Below, one piece after another: positions 31,963-40,079 of a DNA stretch of 64,000 nt (position 1 is its first letter; every line of letters begins with the position of its first letter). The notes under the pieces were generated by a model. That model saw only the letters and a program-made list of their open reading frames with translations, ran no database searches and was not told where the DNA came from. This DNA comes from Paenibacillus pasadenensis. GTDB taxonomy: Bacteria > Bacillota > Bacilli > Paenibacillales > Paenibacillaceae. Location of the stretch: assembly GCF_023715725.1 (NCBI RefSeq), contig NZ_JAMBOT010000001.1:930001-994000 (forward strand), given 5' to 3'. Made by a program: the position numbers and the translations under genes.

Positions 31963-32991
31963 ATGACGCTGGAGTGGCATTCACCGCTGGAGCAGCCTTT
32001 TCATATCGCCGGATTCGCATGGTTTGATAAGGAAAGGCTGTACCGAAGGCTTCCACTAACGCGCAAGCTTCCGCCAATGGTCGACATGCTGGCGGGAAAT
32101 ACGGCGGGGGGACAGATTAGATTCCAGACGAACTCGCCATGCCTGTCCGTGAAGGTCCGTCTAAGCGGAGCCGCCAATATGGGCCATATGCCGGCAACGG
32201 GGCAATGCGGATTTGACTGCTACATCGGAAACCTTGGGGAGCAAAAGTATTTTGGCTCCACCTTATACGACCACACCAGGCAGGAATACGAGATTTCATT
32301 GTACAAAAAGCACAATGGCAGTCCTCGGAACATTACGCTGTATTTCCCTCTCTACATGGGAGTCGAAGAAGTGCTGATCGGGCTGGACTCCGGCTCGGAC
32401 GTGTCGCCTCCCCCGGCCTACTCCAGCGACCGGAAGATTGTCCTATACGGCACGTCCATCACGCAAGGGGCTTGCGCGTCGCGTCCGGGAATGGCCTACC
32501 CGAACATTTTGAGCCGCAGCATAAACGCAGAGTTTTACAACCTGGGCTTTTCCGGAAGCGGAAAAGGCGAAGCCGAGGTCGCCGAGGTAATCGGCGAAAT
32601 TGGCAACCCCGGACTTCTCGTGCTCGACTACGAGGCCAACTGCGTCTCCCCTGAGCTGCTCCGCGACACACTGCCGGAGTTCATTCGAATTTACCGTAGA
32701 CGGCATCCGAAAATCCCCATTCTAGTTCTCTCGCAAATTCGTTCCGGGCTGGAGCATTTTGTGCCGGAGCAGCTTGAGCTCCGTATGAAGCGCAAACAAA
32801 TTCAGCGGACCGTCGTAGAAACTTACCGCGCGACAGGGGACCGGCATATTCACTTTTGCGACGGCGGGGAGCTGCTAGGCGAGGACTATCATGACTGTAC
32901 CGTTGATGGCATCCATCCAACCGATCTTGGCTTTCAGAGAATGGCGGAACGGCTTGCTCCTGTCATTGATCAGCTATACCCGTGGAAATGA
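31963..32991 (+). CDS. SGNH/GDSL-family hydrolase
   Basis: 342 residues. An N-terminal beta-rich domain (about 1-150) precedes the SGNH domain: block I YGTSITQG with the nucleophile Ser, block II GFSGSGKGE, block III DYEANC, block V DGIHPTDLGF with Asp and His. Such two-domain proteins are carbohydrate esterase candidates. No signal peptide. The start is uncertain: ATG 31963 with GGGAGAGAGG 12 bases upstream, or ATG 31918 overlapping the oxidoreductase gene. It probably deacylates the same compound the oxidoreductase handles (inference). Confidence 0.8.
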   Translation: MTLEWHSPLEQPFHIAGFAWFDKERLYRRLPLTRKLPPMVDMLAGNTAGGQIRFQTNSPCLSVKVRLSGAANMGHMPATGQCGFDCYIGNLGEQKYFGSTLYDHTRQEYEISLYKKHNGSPRNITLYFPLYMGVEEVLIGLDSGSDVSPPPAYSSDRKIVLYGTSITQGACASRPGMAYPNILSRSINAEFYNLGFSGSGKGEAEVAEVIGEIGNPGLLVLDYEANCVSPELLRDTLPEFIRIYRRRHPKIPILVLSQIRSGLEHFVPEQLELRMKRKQIQRTVVETYRATGDRHIHFCDGGELLGEDYHDCTVDGIHPTDLGFQRMAERLAPVIDQLYPWK

Positions 32992-33010
32992 GCGCAAATA
33001 CTAAGATAGA

Positions 33011-33040
33011 ATAAAACGCCGCCTCCAGTAGGGCGGCGTT
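33011..33040 (-). terminator. Terminator, mainly minus strand
   Basis: ACGCCGCC pairs with GGCGGCGT; on the minus strand TTTTATT follows. It serves the decayed sigK copy and separates it from the convergent hydrolase gene. Confidence 0.75.
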
Positions 33041-33063
33041 CTGCAATCACTACTTAACCTTGT

Positions 33064-33495
33064 AAACTCATGATACAGCTTCATGAGCGTCCGCTCCTGG
33101 CCGAAACGGGCCATGACAACTTCCTTCTCCCGGTCGTCAAGAATATCCAGATTTTTATAAATCTTGGACTTCTCAATTTTCAGCTGCACCTTTTCCACTA
33201 CATCATCATGCTCCGAGCCAAGAATATCGATTAACGTAATTTCGTTTCCTTCCTTGTCCGTACCGATCGGATCATGCATCGAAACGTCCTTGTGCGTTTT
33301 TTTGAGCGAGCGCAAATGCATCAGGTATTCATTCTCGATTCAACGGGCGGTGAAGGTCGCGAGCTTCGTGCTTTGCCCTGCTGGAAATTCTCAATCGTTT
33401 TGAACAGACCGATAGTGCCGATGAAAATTAAACCCTTAAATCCTCTCCCGTATTGTCGAATTTTTGACAATGTGAACACGACTCGATGTAATGTA
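33064..33495 (-). pseudogene. Decayed partial copy of sigK
   Basis: The DNA is a clear copy of the intact sigK at 34295-34996. It lacks about the first 65 codons, including the pro-sequence, and most of the region 4.2 helix-turn-helix: the copy jumps from MARFG to LMKLYHEF where sigK has some 27 codons more. It also carries frameshifts in the 33330-33490 part. A 106-residue open frame (33001-33321) inside it is only the best preserved stretch, starting [13 protein letters not shown]. It cannot make a working sigma factor. Confidence 0.85.
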
Positions 33496-33499
33496 GAGT

Positions 33500-33541
33500 A
33501 AAAATAAACCGATCTCCATCTTTCGGACGGAAATCGGTTTA
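33500..33541 (-). terminator. Terminator after the toxin remnant
   Basis: On the minus strand AAACCGATTTCC pairs with GGAGATCGGTTT (one mismatch), followed by ATTTTTA. The stop of the toxin remnant lies within the stem. Confidence 0.7.
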
Positions 33542-33962
33542 TACCCATACTTTATTTCTCTTTACTAACTGTTGATCAATCATCTCTACCCAGTTCGGCA
33601 GGTGTGTTCCATGATGCTTAATGGTGGTTTGATTCGCTTCTAGTACAATCTCACCTGCAGATTTGCTATCGTCAATGACAATGAGATGGTCTATCAAATT
33701 CAGATGTTCGAGCAGATTGGTTAATGAAGTTTGATGACGCCTAAGGATATCCTCGGTAGCGATATGATGACCGCCATTCCGAACTCGTGCGGTGACGCGT
33801 TCAATATTAAGGCGAACATCCCCCAGTCCTACATAAAACATGATGACTTCAAATCCATTCTTCCTCATCTGGATCGATATTCACACTTACCCCGAGCCGA
33901 TCAACAATTAGGTTGCGAATCGTACTTTTACCGCTACCGTTATTACCGGCGAATACAAACAT
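33539..33962 (-). pseudogene. Disrupted zeta-toxin-like kinase
   Basis: A frame starting at 33962 reads MFVFAGNNGSGKSTIRNLI, an intact P-loop of the zeta toxin/UDP-GlcNAc kinase family, then IDPDE, but stops about 38 codons in. A second frame (33868-33539, 109 residues) continues with FYVGLGDVRLNIERVTARV and GGHHIATEDILRR, the C-terminal half of the same family. Roughly 50 or more residues between them are missing and the frame is shifted, so this is a deletion derivative. It directly follows a small antitoxin-like gene. Confidence 0.8.
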
Positions 33963-33975
33963 GGTAGCCAGAGGT

Positions 33976-34152
33976 TCATTCAAGGTGAAGGTCCTGTTCA
34001 TTCATTCGCTCGACCTCTCCATTGCTGTATTCTTTCACAAACTCGCCTTCGCTGGATTTATATACGATATAGGTTCCATTGGCTTTTGCATCCAGTTTTG
34101 CTCGATCCCCGGTCAATTTAATGAACTTCCCCAGATCTTGTGTGCGATTCAC
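33976..34152 (-). CDS. Small protein, probable antitoxin partner of the zeta-like gene
   Basis: 58 residues from GTG 34152, sequence beginning MNRTQDLGKFIKLTGDRAKL and ending DLHLE; GAGGAGACGGGG lies upstream. The gene ends 14 bases before the toxin start, the usual toxin-antitoxin arrangement. I do not recognise a named family, and the antitoxin role rests on position only. The region is more AT-rich than its surroundings, which suggests acquisition. Confidence 0.6.
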   Translation of the reverse strand: MNRTQDLGKFIKLTGDRAKLDAKANGTYIVYKSSEGEFVKEYSNGEVERMNEQDLHLE

Positions 34153-34240
34153 GCTAACCCCGTCTCCTCATTTTGGCAGATAACAAAAGTATATCACATC
34201 TTCATGGTTAACATTAGTTCCACCCAAGCACGCAACATGA

Positions 34241-34270
34241 CAAACAGACGTATCTTTTTGATACGCCTGT
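34241..34270 (-). terminator. Terminator after sigK
   Basis: On the minus strand ACAGGCGTATC pairs with GATACGTCTGT around AAAAA, with a G-T pair, followed by TTG. The T run is weak. Confidence 0.5.
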
Positions 34271-34294
34271 CTTTACCGGAGTATGGCAGTAATA

Positions 34295-34996
34295 TCACTT
34301 CTTCGCCTTATAAAACTCATGATAAAGCTTCATCAGCGCCCGCTTCTCGATTCTCGACACATAACTTCGGCTTATGCCGAGATCCTTCGCAATTTCCCGC
34401 TGCGTGCGCTCCTCGCCGCCATGCTCCAGGCCAAAACGGGCCATGACAACTTCCTTCTCGCGGTCGTCAAGAATATCCAGATTTTTATAAATCTTAGACT
34501 TCTCGATTTTCAGCTGCACCTTTTCCACCACATCATCATGCTCCGAGCCAAGAATATCTATTAACGTAATTTCGTTTCCTTCCTTGTCCGTGCCGATCGG
34601 GTCATGCAGCGAAACGTCCTTGCGCGTTTTTTTGAGCGATCTTAAATGCATGAGGATTTCGTTCTCTATACAACGGGCTGCAAAGGTCGCCAGCTTTGTT
34701 CCTTTGCCGGTTTGAAAGCTTTCAATCGCCTTGATCAGTCCGATCGTGCCGATGGAAATCAGGTCCTCGGAGTCCTCGCCGGTATTGTCGAATTTTTTGA
34801 CGATATGCGCCACGAGCCGTAAATTGTGCTCAATCAAAAGATTGCGGGAATGCTGGTTGCCCTCCGCCATCTGCTTCAGATGTTTGAGCTCCTCCTCCTC
34901 CTGCAGCGGTTGCGGAAAGGCATTGTTTTTCACATACGAGACAAGCAGGCTGAGCTGCTTGATGAACAAGGCAATTGCGGTAAAAAGTCCTGGCAT
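34295..34996 (-). CDS. sigK: RNA polymerase sporulation sigma factor sigma-K, with pro-sequence
   Basis: 233 residues. The N-terminal [20 protein letters not shown] is the hydrophobic pro-sequence removed on activation in the mother cell, directly followed by [11 protein letters not shown] as in Bacillus sigma-K. Region 2 ([33 protein letters not shown]) and region 4 helix-turn-helix ([20 protein letters not shown]) are intact. The gene is continuous, not split by a skin-type element. An in-frame ATG at 35014 would add six residues; GGGGGTGG before 34996 favours the shorter form. A degraded copy lies 800 bases downstream. Confidence 0.95.
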   Translation of the reverse strand: MPGLFTAIALFIKQLSLLVSYVKNNAFPQPLQEEEELKHLKQMAEGNQHSRNLLIEHNLRLVAHIVKKFDNTGEDSEDLISIGTIGLIKAIESFQTGKGTKLATFAARCIENEILMHLRSLKKTRKDVSLHDPIGTDKEGNEITLIDILGSEHDDVVEKVQLKIEKSKIYKNLDILDDREKEVVMARFGLEHGGEERTQREIAKDLGISRSYVSRIEKRALMKLYHEFYKAKK

Positions 34997-35267
34997 AACG
35001 GAGGCCACCCCCATGCAGTACTACCGTTCCTGCCATGGGCAGGCGGTGCGAATGTATGGTTAGTTTATGTGGGCTCGCGCCTAGAAGTGCCTGTACGGGC
35101 GGAACAGACTGCAAAATATGTCGGCTGGTGAGAGGTTTCGAACGAGGCTGATCGGGGTAACGGCACTTCCCGCATAAATGTTCTATTTTTTATTTTCTAA
35201 TCTAAAAATTTCCTTTTTACCATCCGATAAACCGTTTGTTTATATACGCATATAGGAGGCAATTCGC

Positions 35268-35570
35268 TTGGAACAAACGTTTTCATCTCCGGCGCAAAAC
35301 CCGGGACCGCAGCATATGTACGGACCTTCCGTCGACGAAGAGGTCATGAGCGTCAAGGCGTGGCTCGTTACGCTGGTCATTCTGATGATTCCTATCGTGA
35401 ATCTGATCATGCCGCTTGTGTGGGCGTTCAGCTCGGACGGCAATTATAACCGCAAATATTTTTCGCGAGCCTATCTGATCTGGGGGGTGGCTTGGACCGC
35501 AGTAGTGGTCATTGCCATGATTCTCATCGCCGGTTCATTATTAAGCGCTATGGAAATTTTATCTCAGTAG
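35268..35570 (+). CDS. Small membrane protein, paralogue 1
   Basis: 100 residues from TTG 35268, preceded by AGGAGG at 8 bases. A 25-residue hydrophilic head is followed by two hydrophobic helices: VKAWLVTLVILMIPIVNLIM and a second from about 75 to 95. The motif W-L-V-T-x3-LMIPIVN-x-I-x3-VWAF is shared with the next gene, so the two arose by duplication. Function unknown. Confidence 0.8.
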   Translation: MEQTFSSPAQNPGPQHMYGPSVDEEVMSVKAWLVTLVILMIPIVNLIMPLVWAFSSDGNYNRKYFSRAYLIWGVAWTAVVVIAMILIAGSLLSAMEILSQ

Positions 35571-35586
35571 AAGGAGTTTAATTCCA

Positions 35587-35874
35587 ATGAATACAGCTTC
35601 CCATCTTCAGCCCGATTACACGGTTAACGATCCCTATTACGGCGGAGGCTCGTCTGCTGTCATGCGCACCGGCAGCTGGCTAGTGACAATCCTGCTGCTT
35701 ATGATTCCAATCGTAAATATTATCCTGCTTTTTGTCTGGGCATTCGGAGAAAAAGCAAACGCTAATAAGCGCAACCTCAGCCGCGCTTACTTGCTGTTAT
35801 TTGTAATTTTGTTTGGAGCCATGTTTGTGCTGAATGTTATTGCCCGCATCACGACCGGGCTTGCCAGCATGTAA
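35587..35874 (+). CDS. Small membrane protein, paralogue 2
   Basis: 95 residues, ATG with AAGGAG upstream, 16 bases after paralogue 1, so cotranscribed. The helix VTILLLMIPIVNIILLFVWA aligns with that of the neighbour, and the following loop NANKRNLSRAYLL corresponds to NYNRKYFSRAYLI. A terminator follows at once. Function unknown; the two may form a heteromeric membrane complex, which is speculation. Confidence 0.8.
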   Translation: MNTASHLQPDYTVNDPYYGGGSSAVMRTGSWLVTILLLMIPIVNIILLFVWAFGEKANANKRNLSRAYLLLFVILFGAMFVLNVIARITTGLASM

Positions 35875-35890
35875 GTGGGGCCGTATTCAC

Positions 35891-35921
35891 AGGCTGCCTG
35901 AGCATTCAGGCAGCCTGTTTT
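35891..35921 (+). terminator. Terminator after the small membrane protein pair
   Basis: AGGCTGCCTGA pairs perfectly with TCAGGCAGCCT, followed by GTTTT. Confidence 0.85.
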
Positions 35922-35948
35922 GCGTGTTGCCGCTTAAGCAAATAGCTG

Positions 35949-35995
35949 TTGCCAGATACAGGAACCCCATTCTATAATAATGATAATCATTCTCG
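35949..35995 (+). promoter_or_regulatory. Fur-controlled promoter of the second AraC/binding-domain gene
   Basis: -35 TTGCCA (35949-35954), 18-base spacer, -10 TATAAT (35973-35978), then TGATAATCATTCTCG (35981-35995), a Fur box matching the 7-1-7 consensus at 12 of 14 fixed positions. Confidence 0.8.
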
Positions 35996-36023
35996 GTATT
36001 TCCATTGGCAAAAGGAGCCGTCC

Positions 36024-37664
36024 ATGTCAAGCTTGCTCAAGCATTCTCTCTACTCTATTGCTTCTTTGAAGCGACACTACATAAACGGCGGCGAGGAAAT
36101 TCAACCCTTTCGTCTAAAACACCCTCTCATGATGTTTGTACTGTCTGGAGAAGGCAAGCTGGAGCTGCACGGACAAGAGCATTCCATAAAACCGGAAACT
36201 TGCTGGATCGTGGAGCCGCATACATGGATAAAAGCCTCCGTGTCCGCTTCCCAGCCGCTTGACTGTTATTTGCTGGAATTCAACGGTTCTACTTTGCCGG
36301 CCGAGCCTTCTCCTGATGATATAACTCCGGATACAGCTAATCTGCGCGTTTCGAATGAAACGGTCTGCATCAAGCTATCCGGAGCTTCATCCGTTATTCC
36401 GCTGCTGGATCAGATGAGCGCTCTTGAAGGCGGCGGATTTTCATCGGTTTATTTCAGAAGGATGGCCCTCTTTTATGAACTGCTGCATCTGCTGAGCCAG
36501 ATGCCGGGCGATCAAAACGAAAGCTCGCAGGACGCCATCCAGCGTACCATCCATTATATGAACAGCCACTTTATGGAGCAGCTGCAGGTCGGACGATTGC
36601 CGCAAATGGCCAATCTTACACCAAGCGCTTTTTGCCGCGCTTTCAAAAAAATAACGGGAATGTCACCAAGCGGATATCTCACCGAGCTGCGCATTCGCAA
36701 GGCCAAGGAACTGCTTTTGCAGGCGGAGCGGGGTACTCTGCGCGAAATTGCCTCTAGCGTCGGCTTTAATGACGAGCTGTACTTCAGCCGCATTTTCAAA
36801 AAATCCGAAGGCATGTCGCCGACTGCCTACACCGGCAAAAACACAAAACGCATTGCCATCGTGAGCCATCTGTTTCTGCAGGACCATCTGCTTGCTCTCG
36901 GCGTGAAACCCGTGGCGGCTCCAGCTTTTCCAAGCGTGTATCGCACACCGTCCGGATTTCCTTCATACTTGCAGAATTCGCTGCACGGCACAAAGCCTCT
37001 CAACGCCGAAGGCCCCATTTCCGTAGCCGATGTGCAGAGCACTTCGCCGGATTTAATCATTAAGATGGACTTCGCCGGCAATCCGACAGACGGAGCCTGG
37101 CTAAGCGCCTCAAATACCGTATTTCTGGAAGGCTTAGACGGATGGAAAGACTATGTAAACCTGCTTAGCGGCGTTCTCGGGCGCGAAAACAGGGCTGACG
37201 CGGTAATCGGCAGAGTGCTGGACATTGAGCAAAATTTCCGGTCTTTGCTGGAGCCCGCCGCCCATAAAGCCGGCCAATTAGCGATTATCCGGGTGCTGCC
37301 CGGAGAATTCCGCCTGTTTGGCTCTAAAGGCCATGCGCTTAGCGAGCTGATTTACGAATCGCTCGGTTTTCATGCGCATCCCGGCATCCGCCATTCCTTC
37401 TACAAAAGCGGTGCCCTGGAAGATTTGCTTCAATTGGACCCCGATAGCATTCTTGTGCTCTGGAGCCAGCCGAAAGAGCTGCTGAAGCTGCGCAGCCAGC
37501 CCTTCTGGCAGGAGCTCCGCGCCGTCCGCGCAGGAAAGGTTTACGTGCCTAACAGCCACGAATGGGATCCATGGGGACCTTTAGGAAGGGAATTTACCAT
37601 TTATGACTGCGCCAGATATTTTACCGGCACGCAGCGCGGCTCCATGCTGCTGCCGACTCGATAA
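36024..37664 (+). CDS. Btr-like AraC regulator fused to a siderophore-binding domain
   Basis: 546 residues from ATG 36024 (AAGGAG six bases upstream); an in-frame TTG at 35949 is the -35 box, not a start. Residues 1-165 form a cupin-like sensor, about 170-270 the AraC domain (QMANLTPSAFCRAFKKITG, IASSVGFNDELYFSRIFKK), and 275-546 a FecB-type substrate-binding domain without signal peptide. In Bacillus, Btr senses the ferric siderophore with this domain in the cytoplasm and activates uptake genes. No transporter gene adjoins it here, so its targets lie elsewhere. The Fur box makes it iron-repressed. Confidence 0.88.
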   Translation: MSSLLKHSLYSIASLKRHYINGGEEIQPFRLKHPLMMFVLSGEGKLELHGQEHSIKPETCWIVEPHTWIKASVSASQPLDCYLLEFNGSTLPAEPSPDDITPDTANLRVSNETVCIKLSGASSVIPLLDQMSALEGGGFSSVYFRRMALFYELLHLLSQMPGDQNESSQDAIQRTIHYMNSHFMEQLQVGRLPQMANLTPSAFCRAFKKITGMSPSGYLTELRIRKAKELLLQAERGTLREIASSVGFNDELYFSRIFKKSEGMSPTAYTGKNTKRIAIVSHLFLQDHLLALGVKPVAAPAFPSVYRTPSGFPSYLQNSLHGTKPLNAEGPISVADVQSTSPDLIIKMDFAGNPTDGAWLSASNTVFLEGLDGWKDYVNLLSGVLGRENRADAVIGRVLDIEQNFRSLLEPAAHKAGQLAIIRVLPGEFRLFGSKGHALSELIYESLGFHAHPGIRHSFYKSGALEDLLQLDPDSILVLWSQPKELLKLRSQPFWQELRAVRAGKVYVPNSHEWDPWGPLGREFTIYDCARYFTGTQRGSMLLPTR

Positions 37665-37808
37665 CCGCCGCTGCCGCTCGGGCAGATATCCGCCGGACAG
37701 CTCACTGCATCTGCCGTCTTTCGTTAAATCGCCGTTGTCTGCGGGCTGCGTCCCTGCTTGTTCAAGCCGAGCGTTTCCTTACGGAAGCTGCGCGGTTTTC
37801 TCTGTTTC

Positions 37809-38366
37809 TTACAGCCAGGTAATACGCTCGGAAGCCGGTATGCGCGGCTCAGCCGCTGGAACTGCCTTCGGATAACCGATATGCAGATTTCCGACCGCTT
37901 TTTCGCCGGGTTGAATGCCGACCGCTTCGCGGAATACAGCCTCGTTCAGCCATTCGTAGGTTTCCCATACCATGCCGATGCCTTGCTCCCAAGCCAGCAA
38001 GCTGAAGTTATGGATAACCGCAGCCGTCGCGGCATAGTCTTCCTCGCGCACCTGCAAATACGGATTTTCCTTCATTACAACCGTGACAATCATCGGATTT
38101 TTCATAATTTTTCCGTAGTATTTCATGCCCGTTTCCTGCTTTTTGGCTGGATCGCGTTCCCAACGCTCGTTCACATTCCGGCAGGCGTCAGCAATTTTCT
38201 TGCGCCCGTCGCCTGCAGCGATAATAAAACGCCACGGTTGTGTCATACGGTGATTCGGCGCCCACACCGCCGTATCCAGAAGTTCTACGACCAGAGCCGG
38301 ATCGACCTCGCGGTCTTCAAATACATGGACGCTGCGCCGTTCACGAATTAGTTGTTTGAGTTCCAT
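37809..38366 (-). CDS. Nitroreductase family protein
   Basis: 185 residues from ATG 38366 with GGAGG five bases upstream; a longer frame to 38405 runs through a terminator hairpin. RERRSVHVFEDREVD and APNHRMTQPWRFI are the FMN-binding N-terminal motifs of nitroreductases, and the C-terminus HIGYPKAVPAAEPR is typical of the YdjA/YodC-like group. It would be a cytoplasmic flavoprotein that reduces nitro or quinone compounds with NAD(P)H. Substrate unknown. Confidence 0.88.
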   Translation of the reverse strand: MELKQLIRERRSVHVFEDREVDPALVVELLDTAVWAPNHRMTQPWRFIIAAGDGRKKIADACRNVNERWERDPAKKQETGMKYYGKIMKNPMIVTVVMKENPYLQVREEDYAATAAVIHNFSLLAWEQGIGMVWETYEWLNEAVFREAVGIQPGEKAVGNLHIGYPKAVPAAEPRIPASERITWL

Positions 38367-38375
38367 TGCAACCTC

Positions 38376-38410
38376 CAAAAAAAATATTGGGCATTTTCTG
38401 CCCAATATTT
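38376..38410 (-). terminator. Terminator-like hairpin next to the nitroreductase ribosome site
   Basis: On the minus strand AATATTGGGCA pairs perfectly with TGCCCAATATT, followed by eight T and then immediately GGAGG, the nitroreductase ribosome site. It may end the upstream unit at 38477 or act as a leader attenuator. Confidence 0.75.
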
Positions 38411-38476
38411 ATGATAATTGCAAGCTTTCTTTATCGCTATGAATAGGGTTGTCCCGTTTGCATGGACAAAAATGCC

Positions 38477-40057
38477 TTATAGGTTTTCCAGACTAAACAC
38501 AATCTCCCCGTTCTGCGGCAAAATGACAATCTCCTTGGAATTCTGCTCATTCTCCTGAATCGTGCCCGCTAAACACGTTAAAGCATAGGAAAAACCATGA
38601 TATTCATATTGAATGGATTGAGAACCCGCTGTTATGGAAGGCAATCCTTCCCGGTCGCTCCATACCATGCTGAGGGCCCAATCTGGAGTGTCGGACTGGA
38701 CCGTGATCGTATTTGGAGCCAAAACGAAGTTAACCGGGCTTCCGCCCTCAACATCCGCTGAAGCGCGTAAAGTATCTTCCGACTCTTCCTCTACCGTTAC
38801 TGTATCTGCGCTCACCTTGAGAGGAACCGTTTTGCCTTGTTTGTCAATGATTACGGGACGCACGCCCGCTTTTGACTGCTTAGCGCTCCAGCGCGCTCCG
38901 TCCATGATCGGCAGCGTATCGTAATAACAAACCGGCTCTAGACAGGCTTGATCCAAATACCGCTCCGCATAGGTTTCATCAAACAGATGGATGTCGCGAA
39001 TACGGAAATCCCCGGCTTCTGCAAACAGATTCATCCGATAGTGGCGGCTATTGTACCAGACCGATTTCCGCCCTTCCTTTTTCCAATCGCTCAAAGCCGT
39101 AATTGCCGTGGCCGGAGTAACGGGGTGCCTGTCGCGGAACCACGCCGATGATTCAGCTAACGTTTCTACCGTAAGGTTGCCTTTTGCCGTTTCTTCCACA
39201 AGCAGCTGCACCTGATCAATCAGCCCGTCCTTCATGCTTTTCCACCCAAAAGAGTTCTCCTGCCCCACTTGCGTATAACCGAACGCTAAGGATGGAGCGC
39301 GGAAATTCACGTCAAAAAACCAGCGCACCCATTGCGGATCACCGCCCCCGCCATTATTGGCGTAAACGGGTTCGAGCGTCACAACGCCTTGCCTAGCATG
39401 CTCGTCCAGCATGTCGAGGTCGTATTGATAGATCGGATCGCTGCCAAGCATGCGGAATACGGGAACTGGTATTTGATTGGCTTCGGTCTGAGCCGGCATG
39501 AAGCTGTTGAAGCGACTCGGGTAATAGGCCTGGTTATAATAACCGCCCCATAACGTATAGCCATCAGTCCCCCACTGATCCTTGCAGTTGCAAGCGCCAA
39601 TAATGCCATAACGATCCGACAAATAAGCGAGCAGATGCGCATCGAATAACCATGAGCCTACTGTTTTTGGATACGCTCCGAAAGTATGGTGAAAGTCCTC
39701 CATGAACACATCAGCCAATTTTTCCCGTTCACCTGGGGTATAGCCGACGGAAAAACCGACATCCGTATGCCAATCCCATGGATAACGGCCCCTCCACTGC
39801 AACCCGGCCTTCTCCACTAAAGGCTGCACGACTTCAAACCATATCCCGATTTCCTGGCTGTCATCCAGCTCTTTAAGGAGCAAATCCCGGTAAGCGGGCT
39901 CGATCATCGCATCATACTGCAGCAGCCACGACGCTTTTAAACCGTTGGACTGCACCAGCTTGATTTGCTCGCGCAGCGGTTCGACTAAATCCATTTCCAG
40001 CCTTGGTTCGACCGCGCGGATAAAGTTAATGATGTTCACACAATTACGGCTTGGCAT
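38477..40057 (-). CDS. Unrecognised 526-residue protein, possibly a sugar-active barrel enzyme
   Basis: No signal peptide. The N-terminal half, with VEPRLEMDLVEPLREQIK, WLLQYDAM, YPWDWHTDVGFSVGYTPGE and GSWLFDAHLLAYL, has the alternating strand-helix look of a (beta/alpha) barrel of the deacetylase or GH57/GH38 sort, with an acidic YDAM and several His and Asp candidates. The C-terminal third is beta-rich. I cannot name a family. It starts 23 bases after a sugar-binding lipoprotein gene, so a role in carbohydrate processing is likely from context. AAAGGATG precedes the start. Confidence 0.6.
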   Translation of the reverse strand: MPSRNCVNIINFIRAVEPRLEMDLVEPLREQIKLVQSNGLKASWLLQYDAMIEPAYRDLLLKELDDSQEIGIWFEVVQPLVEKAGLQWRGRYPWDWHTDVGFSVGYTPGEREKLADVFMEDFHHTFGAYPKTVGSWLFDAHLLAYLSDRYGIIGACNCKDQWGTDGYTLWGGYYNQAYYPSRFNSFMPAQTEANQIPVPVFRMLGSDPIYQYDLDMLDEHARQGVVTLEPVYANNGGGGDPQWVRWFFDVNFRAPSLAFGYTQVGQENSFGWKSMKDGLIDQVQLLVEETAKGNLTVETLAESSAWFRDRHPVTPATAITALSDWKKEGRKSVWYNSRHYRMNLFAEAGDFRIRDIHLFDETYAERYLDQACLEPVCYYDTLPIMDGARWSAKQSKAGVRPVIIDKQGKTVPLKVSADTVTVEEESEDTLRASADVEGGSPVNFVLAPNTITVQSDTPDWALSMVWSDREGLPSITAGSQSIQYEYHGFSYALTCLAGTIQENEQNSKEIVILPQNGEIVFSLENL

Positions 40058-40079
40058 AACAGCGTCTCATCCTTTCAGG

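Noticed and set aside
33001..33321. 106-residue sigma-like open frame as an independent gene
   Set aside because: It is the surviving part of a degraded sigK copy; it lacks region 2 and the helix-turn-helix and runs out of homology at its C-terminus.
35051..35058. Sigma-E type -10 element (CATACATT on the minus strand) before sigK
   Set aside because: The -10 fits, but I find no matching -35 at 14-15 bases, so the call would rest on eight bases.
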